DNA of 64,000 bases from Sphingomonadaceae bacterium. GTDB taxonomy: Bacteria > Pseudomonadota > Alphaproteobacteria > Sphingomonadales > Sphingomonadaceae. The stretch is taken from positions 55,965 through 119,964 of the forward strand of contig RFPL01000010.1 of assembly GCA_009926135.1 (NCBI GenBank). The letters run 5' to 3'. The notes under the pieces are model-generated. The model saw only the letters and a list, made by a program, of their open reading frames with translations, ran no database searches and was not told the origin of the DNA. The first letter of the stretch is position 1. Every line of letters starts with the position of its first letter. Shown piece after piece: positions 9,634-18,343 of the stretch. Position numbers and translations under genes: made by a program.

Positions 9634-10117
9634 GGAGCGCTTCCTTCACCGCAGCAGTGGCGGCCTTGGCATCAACCGTCAGTCCGGCAACGCGGGTGAC
9701 GATATCGCTAGCAGCCTCGGCAGCGACCTTTTCGATTTCCTTCAGCGCACCGTTGCGCGCTTCGGCAATCTTGCCTTCGGCTTCCGTCAGCTTGGCATCA
9801 AGCTTGGCATTGGCCTTGGCAAGACGGGTTTCGCTGGCCTTGGCCGCAGCCAGCTTTGCCTTGGCAATAACCGCCTGAGCTTCCGCCCGCTGGCGGTTGG
9901 CCTGGGCACGCCAGGCCTCTTCCTCGGCATCGGCGGCCGCACGGGCTGCCTCGGCCGCGGCCAGATCGCTGGCGATCTGCCGGTCACGCGTCTCGACGGT
10001 CGCCATGACCTTGGGCACCATGCCCCGGCCAATGACGAAGAAGATGAAGCCGAAGAAGATCAGCATCCAGAAGATCTGGCTGGACCAGGTTTCGGCAATT
10101 TGCGCGATTTGGGGCAT
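9626..10117 (-). CDS. F0F1 ATP synthase subunit b'
   Basis: This 163-residue second b-type stalk subunit has an N-terminal helix (about 13-31, SQIFWMLIFFGFIFFVIGR) and then an alanine-rich coiled coil. The MPQIAQ...SSQIFWML start with helix is typical of b' proteins. It pairs with the downstream b subunit as a heterodimer in photosynthetic and many alphaproteobacteria. It lies 77 bases after atpE. Confidence 0.92.
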   Translation of the reverse strand: MPQIAQIAETWSSQIFWMLIFFGFIFFVIGRGMVPKVMATVETRDRQIASDLAAAEAARAAADAEEEAWRAQANRQRAEAQAVIAKAKLAAAKASETRLAKANAKLDAKLTEAEGKIAEARNGALKEIEKVAAEAASDIVTRVAGLTVDAKAATAAVKEALHG

Positions 10118-10194
10118 CAGAGCGTCCGCAGTCTGCCCAGCCGGCCCCGCTCCAGGGAGCAGGAACCGGCCGGTCGGTCAGTCAATCGTAGGTC

Positions 10195-10422
10195 TTAGGC
10201 GACGAAGATCAGGATCATCGCGACGACGAACGAGAGCAGGCCCAGAAGTTCGGCGGCCGCGAAGCCGATGAACAGGCGGCCCTGCTGGCCGTCAGCCGCA
10301 CCCGGGTTGCGCAGTGCGCTTTCCAGGAACGAACCAAAGACGTTGCCCACGCCGATGGCGGCCATGCCGGCGCCGATGGCAGCGAGACCAGCACCGATCA
10401 GCTTGGCGCTTGCAGGTTCCAT
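10195..10422 (-). CDS. atpE: F0F1 ATP synthase subunit c
   Basis: The c subunit forms the proton-driven rotor ring. The 75-residue hairpin protein has two helices, the first rich in Gly/Ala ([20 protein letters not shown]) and the second carrying the proton-binding Glu in [10 protein letters not shown] polar loop [11 protein letters not shown] joins them. GAAGGAG precedes the ATG. The ion-binding residues look proton- rather than sodium-specific, but this is read by eye. Confidence 0.96.
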   Translation of the reverse strand: MEPASAKLIGAGLAAIGAGMAAIGVGNVFGSFLESALRNPGAADGQQGRLFIGFAAAELLGLLSFVVAMILIFVA

Positions 10423-10465
10423 GTCGATAACTCCTTCTTCGAAAATTCGTGTGGTTGGATAGGAC

Positions 10466-11251
10466 TTAGTGAAGGTTTTCGGCGTCGTTGAGATACAGCG
10501 ACGTTAGCAGTGCAAAGACATAAGCCTGGATCCCGGCAACCAGGATTTCCAGGGCGCAGATCGCGATCATCAGCGCAAAGCTGAGGATCGAGACAACCGG
10601 ACCGATGCCGAGACCGGCATTGACGCCATTGATCACGAAGCCCGACAGCACTTCGAGCAGGACGTGCCCGGCCATCATGGCCACGAACAGTCGCAGGCCG
10701 AGGCTGAACGGACGGACCAGGAAGCTGACCAGCTCGATCGCGAAGATCAGCGGGATCATCACCAGCGGCGTACCGTGGGGGATGAACAGCGAGAAGAAGT
10801 GCAGCTTGTGCTTCCAGAAGCCCACGATCAGCACGATCGCAAAGCTCATCACCGCCAGCACGCCGGTAGCGGTGAAGTGGCTGGTGAAGGTGAAGGGATG
10901 CACGCCGACCAGACCCAGCGGCATCAGGCCGAGGACGTTGGCGAAGAGAATGAACATGAACAGCGAGAAGATGTAGGGCACATACTTCTTGCCGGCCGGG
11001 CCGATATTGGCGGCCAGCAGGTTGTCGATGAAGCCGGTAAAGCCTTCGACCGCCATCTGCCAGCGGCCGGGAACCAGCTCACGCTTCATTCCGCCCCAGA
11101 CGAAGACCAGCAGCGCAACGGCCGCGATCCCCATCCACAGGGAGGAGTTGGTGAACGCAATATTGTAGCCCGCGATCTGCCAGTGATCGGTGCCGAACAT
11201 CGGCTCGATCGTGAACTGGTGCATCGGATCGACTTTAGCCGCTTCGGCCAC
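10466..11251 (-). CDS. atpB: F0F1 ATP synthase subunit a
   Basis: Subunit a forms the two proton half-channels next to the c ring. The 261-residue protein has six membrane segments and the essential Arg in [15 protein letters not shown]. The N-terminus ([13 protein letters not shown]) and the C-terminal [18 protein letters not shown] motif are characteristic. It is the second gene of the F0 operon, 60 bases after atpI and 43 bases before atpE. Confidence 0.96.
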   Translation of the reverse strand: MAEAAKVDPMHQFTIEPMFGTDHWQIAGYNIAFTNSSLWMGIAAVALLVFVWGGMKRELVPGRWQMAVEGFTGFIDNLLAANIGPAGKKYVPYIFSLFMFILFANVLGLMPLGLVGVHPFTFTSHFTATGVLAVMSFAIVLIVGFWKHKLHFFSLFIPHGTPLVMIPLIFAIELVSFLVRPFSLGLRLFVAMMAGHVLLEVLSGFVINGVNAGLGIGPVVSILSFALMIAICALEILVAGIQAYVFALLTSLYLNDAENLH

Positions 11252-11311
11252 GCGACGTACCCTTCTTGCTCAATTCATATGCGACCAGCGCCCCTCTGGC
11301 CTCAAGCAAGG

Positions 11312-11632
11312 TCAATCAGGGCGCCGGGACGAAATCCGGATGATATTCCTGAAGGCGACGAAGATGCCCAGGGCCATCACCGCCAACAGACCCCAGGGCG
11401 ATGTTCCGGCAAACTGGTCAATGACCCAGCCGATGAACGCACCGCCGCCGATCCCCCCGATCAGCTCGGCCAGGACGCGGTTGCCAAGGCGGTAATTCGC
11501 ATCGGCTTCCATGCCCGGACTTGGCTTGTTGCGTTGCTCTTCCCGCTCGCGTGCGGCCTTGAGCCGCGCTTCGAGCGCGTTGACCCGCGCATCTTCACCA
11601 ATGGGGTCTCGGGCAGGCGGCTCGTCGTTCAT
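11312..11632 (-). CDS. atpI: ATP synthase-associated protein AtpI/AtpZ
   Basis: This 106-residue protein opens the F0 operon. A charged N-terminal half with a coiled-coil-like stretch (about 15-40) is followed by two membrane helices (about 52-72 and 78-97) including LIGGIGGGAFIGWVIDQ. AtpI/AtpZ proteins assist c-ring assembly or Mg/Ca supply; which one applies here is not known. I chose ATG 11632 because AAAGGAG lies 8 bases upstream. Confidence 0.87.
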   Translation of the reverse strand: MNDEPPARDPIGEDARVNALEARLKAAREREEQRNKPSPGMEADANYRLGNRVLAELIGGIGGGAFIGWVIDQFAGTSPWGLLAVMALGIFVAFRNIIRISSRRPD

Positions 11633-11791
11633 GCCAGTCTCCTTTCGGGGAGCGATGGACACGGGCAACGGCTGCCCGCCGAGGGCACCGGCCCCTTAGG
11701 TTGGGGCAAGCCCCGAGTCAACCGCCGCCGAAGTCGGTATAACCGGCTCAGGCGGCAGAAAGTTTAGCCCTGCGGCAGCGCCGCGCAAGAA

Positions 11792-12199
11792 TCAGGGACA
11801 GCGGGGATCACGCAGCGGCGCAGCGGCTGTCCGGGTCTGCCACGAACCATCCGGTGCCTGGTACTTTTCCCCCGGCACGGTGCGGGCAATCGCCTGGCAG
11901 CCAGCGGAGAAGGCATATTCCTCGATCGTCGCGGCATTGGCCTGGGCGCGCTCGGCATAAACGGACTTGCGCTTGATGTTGATATCGTCGGCCAAGCGCC
12001 GGATTTCCTGGCTCGGCGCAGTCGGGAAGCCAAGATAGCCATCGACCTTTTCGCCGACCTGCCCGCTGGAACGTGCGGCGGCATAGGCCGGGTCGCGCTG
12101 CTGGGCGGAAGCGGGGGCGATCAGCGCCAGCGCGGCCAGCGCGGCCCAGCCGGCCCGGGCAAGGGTGCTGCGTTCGAGACGGGCGGCAAAATAGGTCAT
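11792..12199 (-). CDS. YdbL family protein (DUF1318)
   Basis: This exported 135-residue protein has a signal peptide (LARAGWAALAALALIAPASAQ) and a mature DUF1318-like domain with AYAAARSSGQVGEKVDGYLG and INIKRKSVYAERAQA. YdbL is encoded with YdbH and YnbE in many Gram-negatives and is linked to lipid transport between the membranes. GAGGAA (12206-12211 on the complement) is 6 bases from the ATG at 12199; the ATG two codons earlier is too close. It ends the three-gene operon. Confidence 0.85.
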   Translation of the reverse strand: MTYFAARLERSTLARAGWAALAALALIAPASAQQRDPAYAAARSSGQVGEKVDGYLGFPTAPSQEIRRLADDINIKRKSVYAERAQANAATIEEYAFSAGCQAIARTVPGEKYQAPDGSWQTRTAAAPLRDPRCP

Positions 12200-12209
12200 T
12201 GTCATTTCC

Positions 12210-12401
12210 TCAGAAAATTCCCGGATTGTCCTTGATCGTGTTTCCGGCGTCGGCCGCGAGACGATAGACAACCTCTTGCTTAATATTGATATTCAGCTCG
12301 ATCACGATTGGCTTGTCCGGCGCGTTCACCGAAATGCAGCCCGCCAGCGCCATCGCTCCGCCTATCAACGTCAAACCCTTAATCGCGGCGGACCGGACCA
12401 T
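12210..12401 (-). CDS. YnbE family lipoprotein
   Basis: This small lipoprotein has 63 residues from ATG 12401, with signal MVRSAAIKGLTLIGG and lipobox LAGC. The mature part reads ISVNAPDKPIVIELNINIKQ, the diagnostic YnbE stretch. YnbE is an outer-membrane lipoprotein that completes the YdbH bridge across the periplasm. An in-frame ATG at 12497 overlaps the YdbH stop (ATGA), but it would give a 54-residue leader before the lipobox Cys, too long for a signal peptide, so I prefer 12401. Confidence 0.82.
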   Translation of the reverse strand: MVRSAAIKGLTLIGGAMALAGCISVNAPDKPIVIELNINIKQEVVYRLAADAGNTIKDNPGIF

Positions 12402-12493
12402 ACCCGCCCGCCTTGACCGTTCCTGCCGAGATGCTTCAGGTTCCATTGCAGAACATGTCGCAGCCCGGACTGGCTTGGTCAATTGTTGTGACT

Positions 12494-15400
12494 TCATGGC
12501 ACTTTCCTGCTGACTGGGGGCTGAATATCGGGGGGCAGCGGCGCCGGGATGGCTGGCTGTTCGATCGGCTTGCCGTCCTTGTCCACCAGCCCCAGTTCGC
12601 GCGGGTCGCGGACATAGGTGGGATCATAGAGTGAGCGGAACGAGTGCAGCAGCCGCTGGAACGGCGCGCGGACGTTGATGTTGAAGCGGATCGGCAGCTT
12701 GCCGATCTGCCGCGTGAAGTAGTTCTGTTTCGCGCCAAGACCCTGGGTGACCCCGTCAATCCGCACGCGGGTGACAATCTCGCCGTCGAGATCCCCTTCG
12801 ATGCCGATCTGCATCTTCCGGAAATCGAGCGAGCGCAGCGACTGGAAGGCGAAGTTGGCCATCGCCCCCATGTCCTTGTAGGTCAGCGCACCGACGTAGG
12901 AGACATTTCCGCCGGGCGGCCGCGACACCAGCAGCCCGCCCTCGATCCGCCCGCCCTGCTCATCGAACACCAGCGGCAGGTCGCCATCGAAGACCCCGGT
13001 CGCGGAAATGTTCGACATTTCGATCTGCTGCACGAACTGTGCGGCATCGGCTGCGGTGAGGCGCAGGGTAAAACGCCGCTCGTCCGACGCGCCGAGCTTC
13101 ATCCGTGTCGGCAGCAATTGCAGGCGGCCACCAATGAACGGCCACTCGGCCCCCTTGACGACCAGCAGCCCGTCCGGCTCGATCTGAAAGCGCAAGGTGC
13201 CTTCGTAGACCTCGATCCCCGGATTGATCGAGGCGATCTTCAGTTGCTGGTCGGGGGCGGTGACCCGGCCCAGCAGGTCGGTGAATTCGACTGTCCCGCT
13301 GACCCCATTGACCGGACCAAAGGCCGCGGCGAAATCGAGCTTGTCGGTGGTGAAGTGGCCCGTGGAAGTAACTTCCCCGCCGGTCCAGTCGATCCGGCCC
13401 GCGCCGCGCACCGCGCCGCGCGCATTGGCGATCACGCCAAGGGCCAGATAGGTCAGCGTGTCGGGCTGGAGCCGCTCATCGAATACCAGATTGCGCACGG
13501 CTAGGTCGGCGTGGCCACGGCTGCTGGTCAGGTCATGCACGATTGTCGCTTCGGTCACGACCCGGTCAGAGCTGGGTTCACGCAGCGCGGCAAAGGCGGC
13601 TATGCGATTGTTCTCCAGCGTCAAGGTGGCGTCGCGGGCCAACAGTGGGCGGAACCGGTCATCCACCAGCCGGTCCTCCAGCCGGAATGCGCCATCGCGC
13701 AGGCTCAGCTTGCCGGCGGCATAGTGCCAGGTGCCATTGGCATCGAGCAGGTCGAGCGGCACAGCGGCAAGTCGCGCCTCGGCCCCGGTGAACTTGCCAG
13801 TCAGGACATCGCCAAGCTGGCCCGTCAACGAAGCAATGGTGAACTGGTTGGCCGCGCTGAGCTGCCCCAGGCTTACCCTGACATCGCGCGCCGCAAGGCT
13901 GCCCGGCCAGGCAAAGCCGACCGCAGCCGAATTGAGCACGATCGGTGTTTGCCCAAGCCGGCCCGATACCGCCAGCGCAGGGACACCGGCAGCAAACCGC
14001 GTAACGCCGGCAGTGTTGGTGAGGATCGCCCCGCCCGGCCCCGGACACAGTATCAGCGCCTTGGCGTCAAGCGTCAGGCTGACATAGCGCAGGCTGTCAA
14101 ATCGCAGCGACGTGCATTGCCGCCACATGGCCAGGCCGCGCGCTTTCGACCAGGTGCCATCAATCGGCAATCGCAGCCGCTCGACGCGGCCCCCAGGCAG
14201 CGCTCCAGAGATCTCGGCCGTGCCGGCAAGTCCCGTCGCACCATCGGCGCGGCGGACAACCACCAGCTCGGGAAGCGCCACGCTGGCATCGGCGGCGCGG
14301 TACGCCGGCATGGTCAGATGCGCCTCGATCACGCCGCCCGGGCGGCGCTCGACCTGGCCGCTGAGGCTTGGCAGCCCCTGCCCGCCAGTGCGCAGGTTAC
14401 CGGTCATTCGCAGCCCGCCCTGCCCGCCAAAGGCAAATTGGCCGCGCGACAGTATCAGCAAATCCTGCCCGCTGGTGCCGATCAGTTCGAGCTGGGGCAC
14501 GATCAGGCTAGTCAGTTCGCCGGCGCGCCGAAAAGTGAACTCGGCGGCAAGGCGGCTATCTGCGCCCTCCCGGCGCAGGCCGGTGCGAAGCTGCGCCAAC
14601 AGCGGTGCGCCAAGTGTGCCCGCGGCCGACTGCTCTGCAGCGGCAAGCACCCGGTCCAGCGCTGGCCCAGGTTGCAAGCCCTCGCCGCCAAGCCGCCCCT
14701 CGCCCTCAAAGCGAGCCAGCCCGTCCCGGCTCCGGGCACTGCCTTTCAGCGACAGGCCGCGCGCCGCCAGCTGCCCGGTCAGGTCAGCCACCTGCAGATC
14801 ATAGCTTGCCGTCAAGGCCGTCGCGCTGGCGGACAGGGCCAGATCGCCGCCAAGCCGCGCGATCCGTTGCTCTGCCCAAATGAGCGGCCCGCCCGCCAGC
14901 TTGCCGCTGGCCGTCAGGCTGGAGAGATCTGCCGGAGCTTTCAGGTCCGCCTGCAGTGCCACCGGGCTCACCGACAGATCGGGGCACCGCGCGGCGCCAA
15001 GCCGGAGCGGGCCGCTGAACCGCGGCAGCCCGGCATCGCTGGTGACCTCGCCATAGGCACTGACAGCGGTGAGGCGGCAATCCCCCAACTTCAGCATTGG
15101 CGCGATTGCCGCCAGCTGACCCGCGAAGGCATTGCGGACATTGCCCCGGCCGTCAGCCTTGATCCCCACGGGACCGAAGTCTGTATCAATTCGCGCGCGG
15201 CCATCCTCCAGCCGCAGGTCGAGATCAGGCAGCCCTGGCGCCCGCCCGCTCGGAGCGAACAATGCCTTGTCGAGGCTCCCGAAGCTAAGCTTGCCGTTCT
15301 GGTAGGTTCCGTAAAGCCGGGGCCGCACCAGCCGCACCGAACCGATCGTTGGCAGGCCCAGCGTCGGCACGATGCGGATCTCCACCCGCTCGGCGGTAAA

Positions 15401-15673
15401 GTCCGGCCGGGCTGGATCGCCAACCACTACCTTGGTCAGCACCTGAACCAGCGGACCAACCTGCTCAAGCTGATAGGTTGCCGGAAGATCGTATTGCGCC
15501 AGCTTGCCGCTGATGATCCGGTGCGCCAGGTTATCGCGCTGCAACCACAGGGCCATCGCGCCCAGCGCCGCCAGCGCCAGCGCAATGGTCAGCACAAACG
15601 GCCAGCGCCGGGGTCTGAAGGCCGGAGCAGCTTCCGCCGCATTTTCCGGTATTTCGACCTCAGGCTCAGGCAT
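12494..15673 (-). CDS. YdbH family AsmA-like intermembrane lipid transport protein
   Basis: This 1059-residue protein has a single N-terminal membrane anchor (about 23-42, WPFVLTIALALAALGAMALWL) and a long beta-rich periplasmic region without catalytic motifs. It ends with the YdbH signature region (YVGALTYKDMGAMANFAFQSLRSLDFRKMQIGIEGDLDG cut by many Gly/Asp turns). YdbH, TamB and YhdP are AsmA-like proteins shown in E. coli to share the task of carrying phospholipid to the outer membrane. The ATG at 15673 has AGGAACG upstream. The start is 60 bases from the divergent radC start, so both promoters share that gap. Confidence 0.85.
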   Translation of the reverse strand: MPEPEVEIPENAAEAAPAFRPRRWPFVLTIALALAALGAMALWLQRDNLAHRIISGKLAQYDLPATYQLEQVGPLVQVLTKVVVGDPARPDFTAERVEIRIVPTLGLPTIGSVRLVRPRLYGTYQNGKLSFGSLDKALFAPSGRAPGLPDLDLRLEDGRARIDTDFGPVGIKADGRGNVRNAFAGQLAAIAPMLKLGDCRLTAVSAYGEVTSDAGLPRFSGPLRLGAARCPDLSVSPVALQADLKAPADLSSLTASGKLAGGPLIWAEQRIARLGGDLALSASATALTASYDLQVADLTGQLAARGLSLKGSARSRDGLARFEGEGRLGGEGLQPGPALDRVLAAAEQSAAGTLGAPLLAQLRTGLRREGADSRLAAEFTFRRAGELTSLIVPQLELIGTSGQDLLILSRGQFAFGGQGGLRMTGNLRTGGQGLPSLSGQVERRPGGVIEAHLTMPAYRAADASVALPELVVVRRADGATGLAGTAEISGALPGGRVERLRLPIDGTWSKARGLAMWRQCTSLRFDSLRYVSLTLDAKALILCPGPGGAILTNTAGVTRFAAGVPALAVSGRLGQTPIVLNSAAVGFAWPGSLAARDVRVSLGQLSAANQFTIASLTGQLGDVLTGKFTGAEARLAAVPLDLLDANGTWHYAAGKLSLRDGAFRLEDRLVDDRFRPLLARDATLTLENNRIAAFAALREPSSDRVVTEATIVHDLTSSRGHADLAVRNLVFDERLQPDTLTYLALGVIANARGAVRGAGRIDWTGGEVTSTGHFTTDKLDFAAAFGPVNGVSGTVEFTDLLGRVTAPDQQLKIASINPGIEVYEGTLRFQIEPDGLLVVKGAEWPFIGGRLQLLPTRMKLGASDERRFTLRLTAADAAQFVQQIEMSNISATGVFDGDLPLVFDEQGGRIEGGLLVSRPPGGNVSYVGALTYKDMGAMANFAFQSLRSLDFRKMQIGIEGDLDGEIVTRVRIDGVTQGLGAKQNYFTRQIGKLPIRFNINVRAPFQRLLHSFRSLYDPTYVRDPRELGLVDKDGKPIEQPAIPAPLPPDIQPPVSRKVP

Positions 15674-15733
15674 CGTTCCTGCTTGCGCGTTCGGGCCGCG
15701 AAAGGCAATGCAGGTTCGATAAAGGGAGCCGAA

Positions 15734-16429
15734 GTGCACGACGAAGAGGGAGCCGAACCGCATCACGGCACGGGTCACCGCGCCCGGCTACGCACGCGGC
15801 TGCTGGCCGGGGGGGCGGAAGCCCTCGCCGATCACGAGGTGATCGAATACCTGCTGATGCTGGCAATCCCGCGCAAGGACATGAAACCGCTCGCAAAGAG
15901 CCTGCTGGCGCGGTTCGGCGGCCTGGCCGGGGTATTCAATGCCGATGCGCAAGCGCTGGCCCTCCACCCGGGCATGGGCGAAACCAGCGCGGCGGCGCTG
16001 AAGATCGTCTCGCTCGCCGCGCGGCGCCTCGCTCGGACCGAGCTGTCCGACCAACCGGTGCTGGCCAGCTGGCAGGCCCTGATCGATTACCTGACGATCG
16101 ACATGGCCCACCTGACGCATGAGCGGGTGCGGGTGCTCTATCTCGACACCCGCAATCGCCTGATCCTTGATCACCTGGAAAGCGAAGGCGCGCTGGACGA
16201 GGCCGCGATCCATCCGCGCAACGTGGTCAAGCGTGCGCTTGATGTCGGGGCGGCGGCGCTGATCCTGGTGCACAACCACCCATCCGGTTCACCCGAGCCA
16301 AGCCGCGCAGATATTCAAATCACCAATCGCATCGCCGAGGCGGGGCGGCTACTCGGGATCGTGGTCCATGACCATGTGATCGTCGGCCGCCACGGCCATG
16401 TCAGTCTGCGCGCCAAGGGATTTGTCTGA
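15734..16429 (+). CDS. radC: RadC family JAMM-domain protein
   Basis: This 231-residue protein has an N-terminal helix-hairpin-helix-like part (about 1-100, with VIEYLLMLAIPRKDMKPLAKSLL). A C-terminal JAB/JAMM metalloprotease-fold domain follows, with LVHNHPSGSPEPSRAD (the HxHx7D zinc site) and the distal Glu-containing N-terminal part. The name RadC is historical; a role in DNA repair is doubtful. GTG 15734 is preceded by AAAGGGAG. An open frame running upstream to 13511 is antisense to the YdbH gene and not real. Confidence 0.92.
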   Translation: MHDEEGAEPHHGTGHRARLRTRLLAGGAEALADHEVIEYLLMLAIPRKDMKPLAKSLLARFGGLAGVFNADAQALALHPGMGETSAAALKIVSLAARRLARTELSDQPVLASWQALIDYLTIDMAHLTHERVRVLYLDTRNRLILDHLESEGALDEAAIHPRNVVKRALDVGAAALILVHNHPSGSPEPSRADIQITNRIAEAGRLLGIVVHDHVIVGRHGHVSLRAKGFV

Positions 16430-16433
16430 AGCG

Positions 16434-17621
16434 ATGAGGGAAACTACTACACAGACCCAGTCTTTGGCGATGCTGAAGGGCATCAAGGTGGTCGACCTGA
16501 CCACAGTGGTCTTCGGGCCCTATTGCACCCAGATCCTGGCCGACCTGGGGGCCGAAGTGATCAAGGTGGAGACCCCTGGCGGCGACGTGCTGCGCTGGGC
16601 CGCCAAGAGCGCCAAGACCAAGGGCATGGCGCCGATCTTCTTCGGCTTCAATCATGGCAAACGCTCGATCGCCCTAGATCTCAAACAGCCGGAAGACAAC
16701 GCCGTGGTCCGCGCCTTGCTGGCCGATGCGGATGTCTTCGTGGCCAATGTCCGCGGCAAGGCGTTGGAGCGGCTCGGCCTGGACTATGAGGCGGTGAAGG
16801 CGATCCGACCCGACATCATCTACGTCCACTGTGTCGGCTTCGGACAGGACGGCCCCTATGCCGATCTGCAAGCCTATGACGACGTGATCCAGGCCGCTGG
16901 CGGCGTGACCAGCCTGCTGCCGCTGGTCGATGGCAATCCGCAGCCGCGCTTCATGCCCTCGCTGATTGCGGACAAGGTTTCAGGCCTTCACGCCGCCTAT
17001 GCCGCGCTTGCCGCGCTGTTTCACCGGCAGCGGACTGGCGAAGGGCAAAAGGTCGAGGTTCCGATGCTGGAATCGTTCGCCAGCTTCATGATGAACGAGC
17101 ACCTGGGCGGCCTGACCTTTGATCCACCGGTCGGCCCGGCCGGCTATGCCCGCCAGCTAGATCCCGAGCGTCAGCCGTTTCGCACGGCGGACGGCTATAT
17201 CGTGATCGTCGCCTATACCTATGATTCATGGGATCTGATCTTCGATCTGCTGGGTGAGCCGGACTATATCAAGGAACCACGCTTCGCAGGACCGGCGGCG
17301 CGTGCCGCCGCCATGCCCGAACTGTATCGGCGCATGGCGGAGCTGACTCCCGGGTTCACGACGGCACACTTGCTCAAGCGCTGCCACGCCGCGCAGATCC
17401 CGGCCCAACCGGTCAATGACATTGCCGGGGTGCTTGCCGACGAGCATCTCAATGCCGTGGGCCTGTTCAAGCGCCGCGAGCATCCCACCGAAGGCGCCTA
17501 TCACGAGATCGGCCAGCCAGTGCGGTTCAGCGCCATGGCATCGCCAGAGCGCCGCGCCCCGCCGCAGCTCGATCAGGATGGTCCGGACATCCGCGCCGAA
17601 ATTGCCGGCAAGTCTGACTGA
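16434..17621 (+). CDS. CaiB/BaiF family CoA-transferase
   Basis: This is a family III CoA-transferase of 395 residues, which moves CoA between acids through an aspartyl-CoA intermediate. Seen are the opening LKGIKVVDLTTVVFGPYCTQ, the DLGAEVIKVETPGGDVLR motif, FGFNHGKRSIALDLK, and AYDDVIQAAGG, whose Asp fits the catalytic one. The substrate cannot be told from sequence. ATG 16434 lies just 5 bases after the radC stop; ATG 16470 is an alternative. The enoyl-CoA hydratase and SDRs nearby suggest acyl-CoA catabolism. Confidence 0.9.
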   Translation: MRETTTQTQSLAMLKGIKVVDLTTVVFGPYCTQILADLGAEVIKVETPGGDVLRWAAKSAKTKGMAPIFFGFNHGKRSIALDLKQPEDNAVVRALLADADVFVANVRGKALERLGLDYEAVKAIRPDIIYVHCVGFGQDGPYADLQAYDDVIQAAGGVTSLLPLVDGNPQPRFMPSLIADKVSGLHAAYAALAALFHRQRTGEGQKVEVPMLESFASFMMNEHLGGLTFDPPVGPAGYARQLDPERQPFRTADGYIVIVAYTYDSWDLIFDLLGEPDYIKEPRFAGPAARAAAMPELYRRMAELTPGFTTAHLLKRCHAAQIPAQPVNDIAGVLADEHLNAVGLFKRREHPTEGAYHEIGQPVRFSAMASPERRAPPQLDQDGPDIRAEIAGKSD

Positions 17622-17623
17622 CC

Positions 17624-18343
17624 ATGTGCGTCGCCGCGCTAGCCTGGGCCGCGCATCCGCGCTGGCGGCTGGTCGTTGCGGCCAATCGCGACGAATTCCA
17701 TGATCGCCCGACCGCACCACTTGCGCGCTGGGACAACGGCGTGATCGCCGGCCGCGATCTGGAAGCCGGGGGGACCTGGCTGGGCATCAATGGTGAGGGC
17801 CGCTTTGCCCTCGTCACCAACTTTCGTCTGCCCGGTTATCCCAAGCCCGGTTTCGCCTCACGCGGCGGGCTGGTGGTGGATTGGCTGTTGGCTCGGCCTG
17901 ATCCGGACGGGGCAACAATGAACCCGTTCCATCAGCTCCGCGTGGGCCCGGACGGCGCGAGCCATGTGACGAACCGGCCCGCACCTTCGAGTGGCGCATT
18001 GGCAGCTGGACTGCATGGCGTTTCAAATGGCCGGTTCGATCAGCCCTGGCCCAAGACCCAGCGCCTGACTGCCGCGCTGGGACAATGGTTGTCGGCAGAC
18101 ACCGCAAATCCTGAGGGACTGTTTGGCGCTCTCGCTGATGAGAATCCACTCCCCGCGGAAGCCGACAGCGAAGGTCCGGACGTGCCCTTCAGCCCGGTTT
18201 TCATCCGCAATCCGGCTTACGGCACGCGCTGCTCGACCGTGGTGCTGGTCGATGCCGGCGGCCATGGCACAATCATCGAACGCCGCTTCGATCCCGCAGG
18301 GCTGGCGACCGGCGAGACCGCGCTGGAGTTCAATTGGACTTAA
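17624..18343 (+). CDS. NRDE family protein (TANGO2-like)
   Basis: This 239-residue protein begins MCVAALAW and carries the name-giving motif AANRDEFHDRPTAPLARW, followed by GGTWLGINGEGRFALVTNFR. NRDE proteins are related to Ntn-hydrolase folds, with Cys2 as potential nucleophile, and animal TANGO2 is implicated in lipid or haem handling. No bacterial function is established. It starts 2 bases after the CoA-transferase stop and converges on the hydrolase-flavin reductase gene with a 4-base overlap. Confidence 0.88.
   Translation: MCVAALAWAAHPRWRLVVAANRDEFHDRPTAPLARWDNGVIAGRDLEAGGTWLGINGEGRFALVTNFRLPGYPKPGFASRGGLVVDWLLARPDPDGATMNPFHQLRVGPDGASHVTNRPAPSSGALAAGLHGVSNGRFDQPWPKTQRLTAALGQWLSADTANPEGLFGALADENPLPAEADSEGPDVPFSPVFIRNPAYGTRCSTVVLVDAGGHGTIIERRFDPAGLATGETALEFNWT

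Noticed and set aside
13511..15733. A long plus-strand open frame merging into radC
   Set aside because: The part before 15734 is antisense to the YdbH-type gene and Arg/Gln/Pro-rich; RadC homology begins only at the GTG with its own ribosome-binding site.
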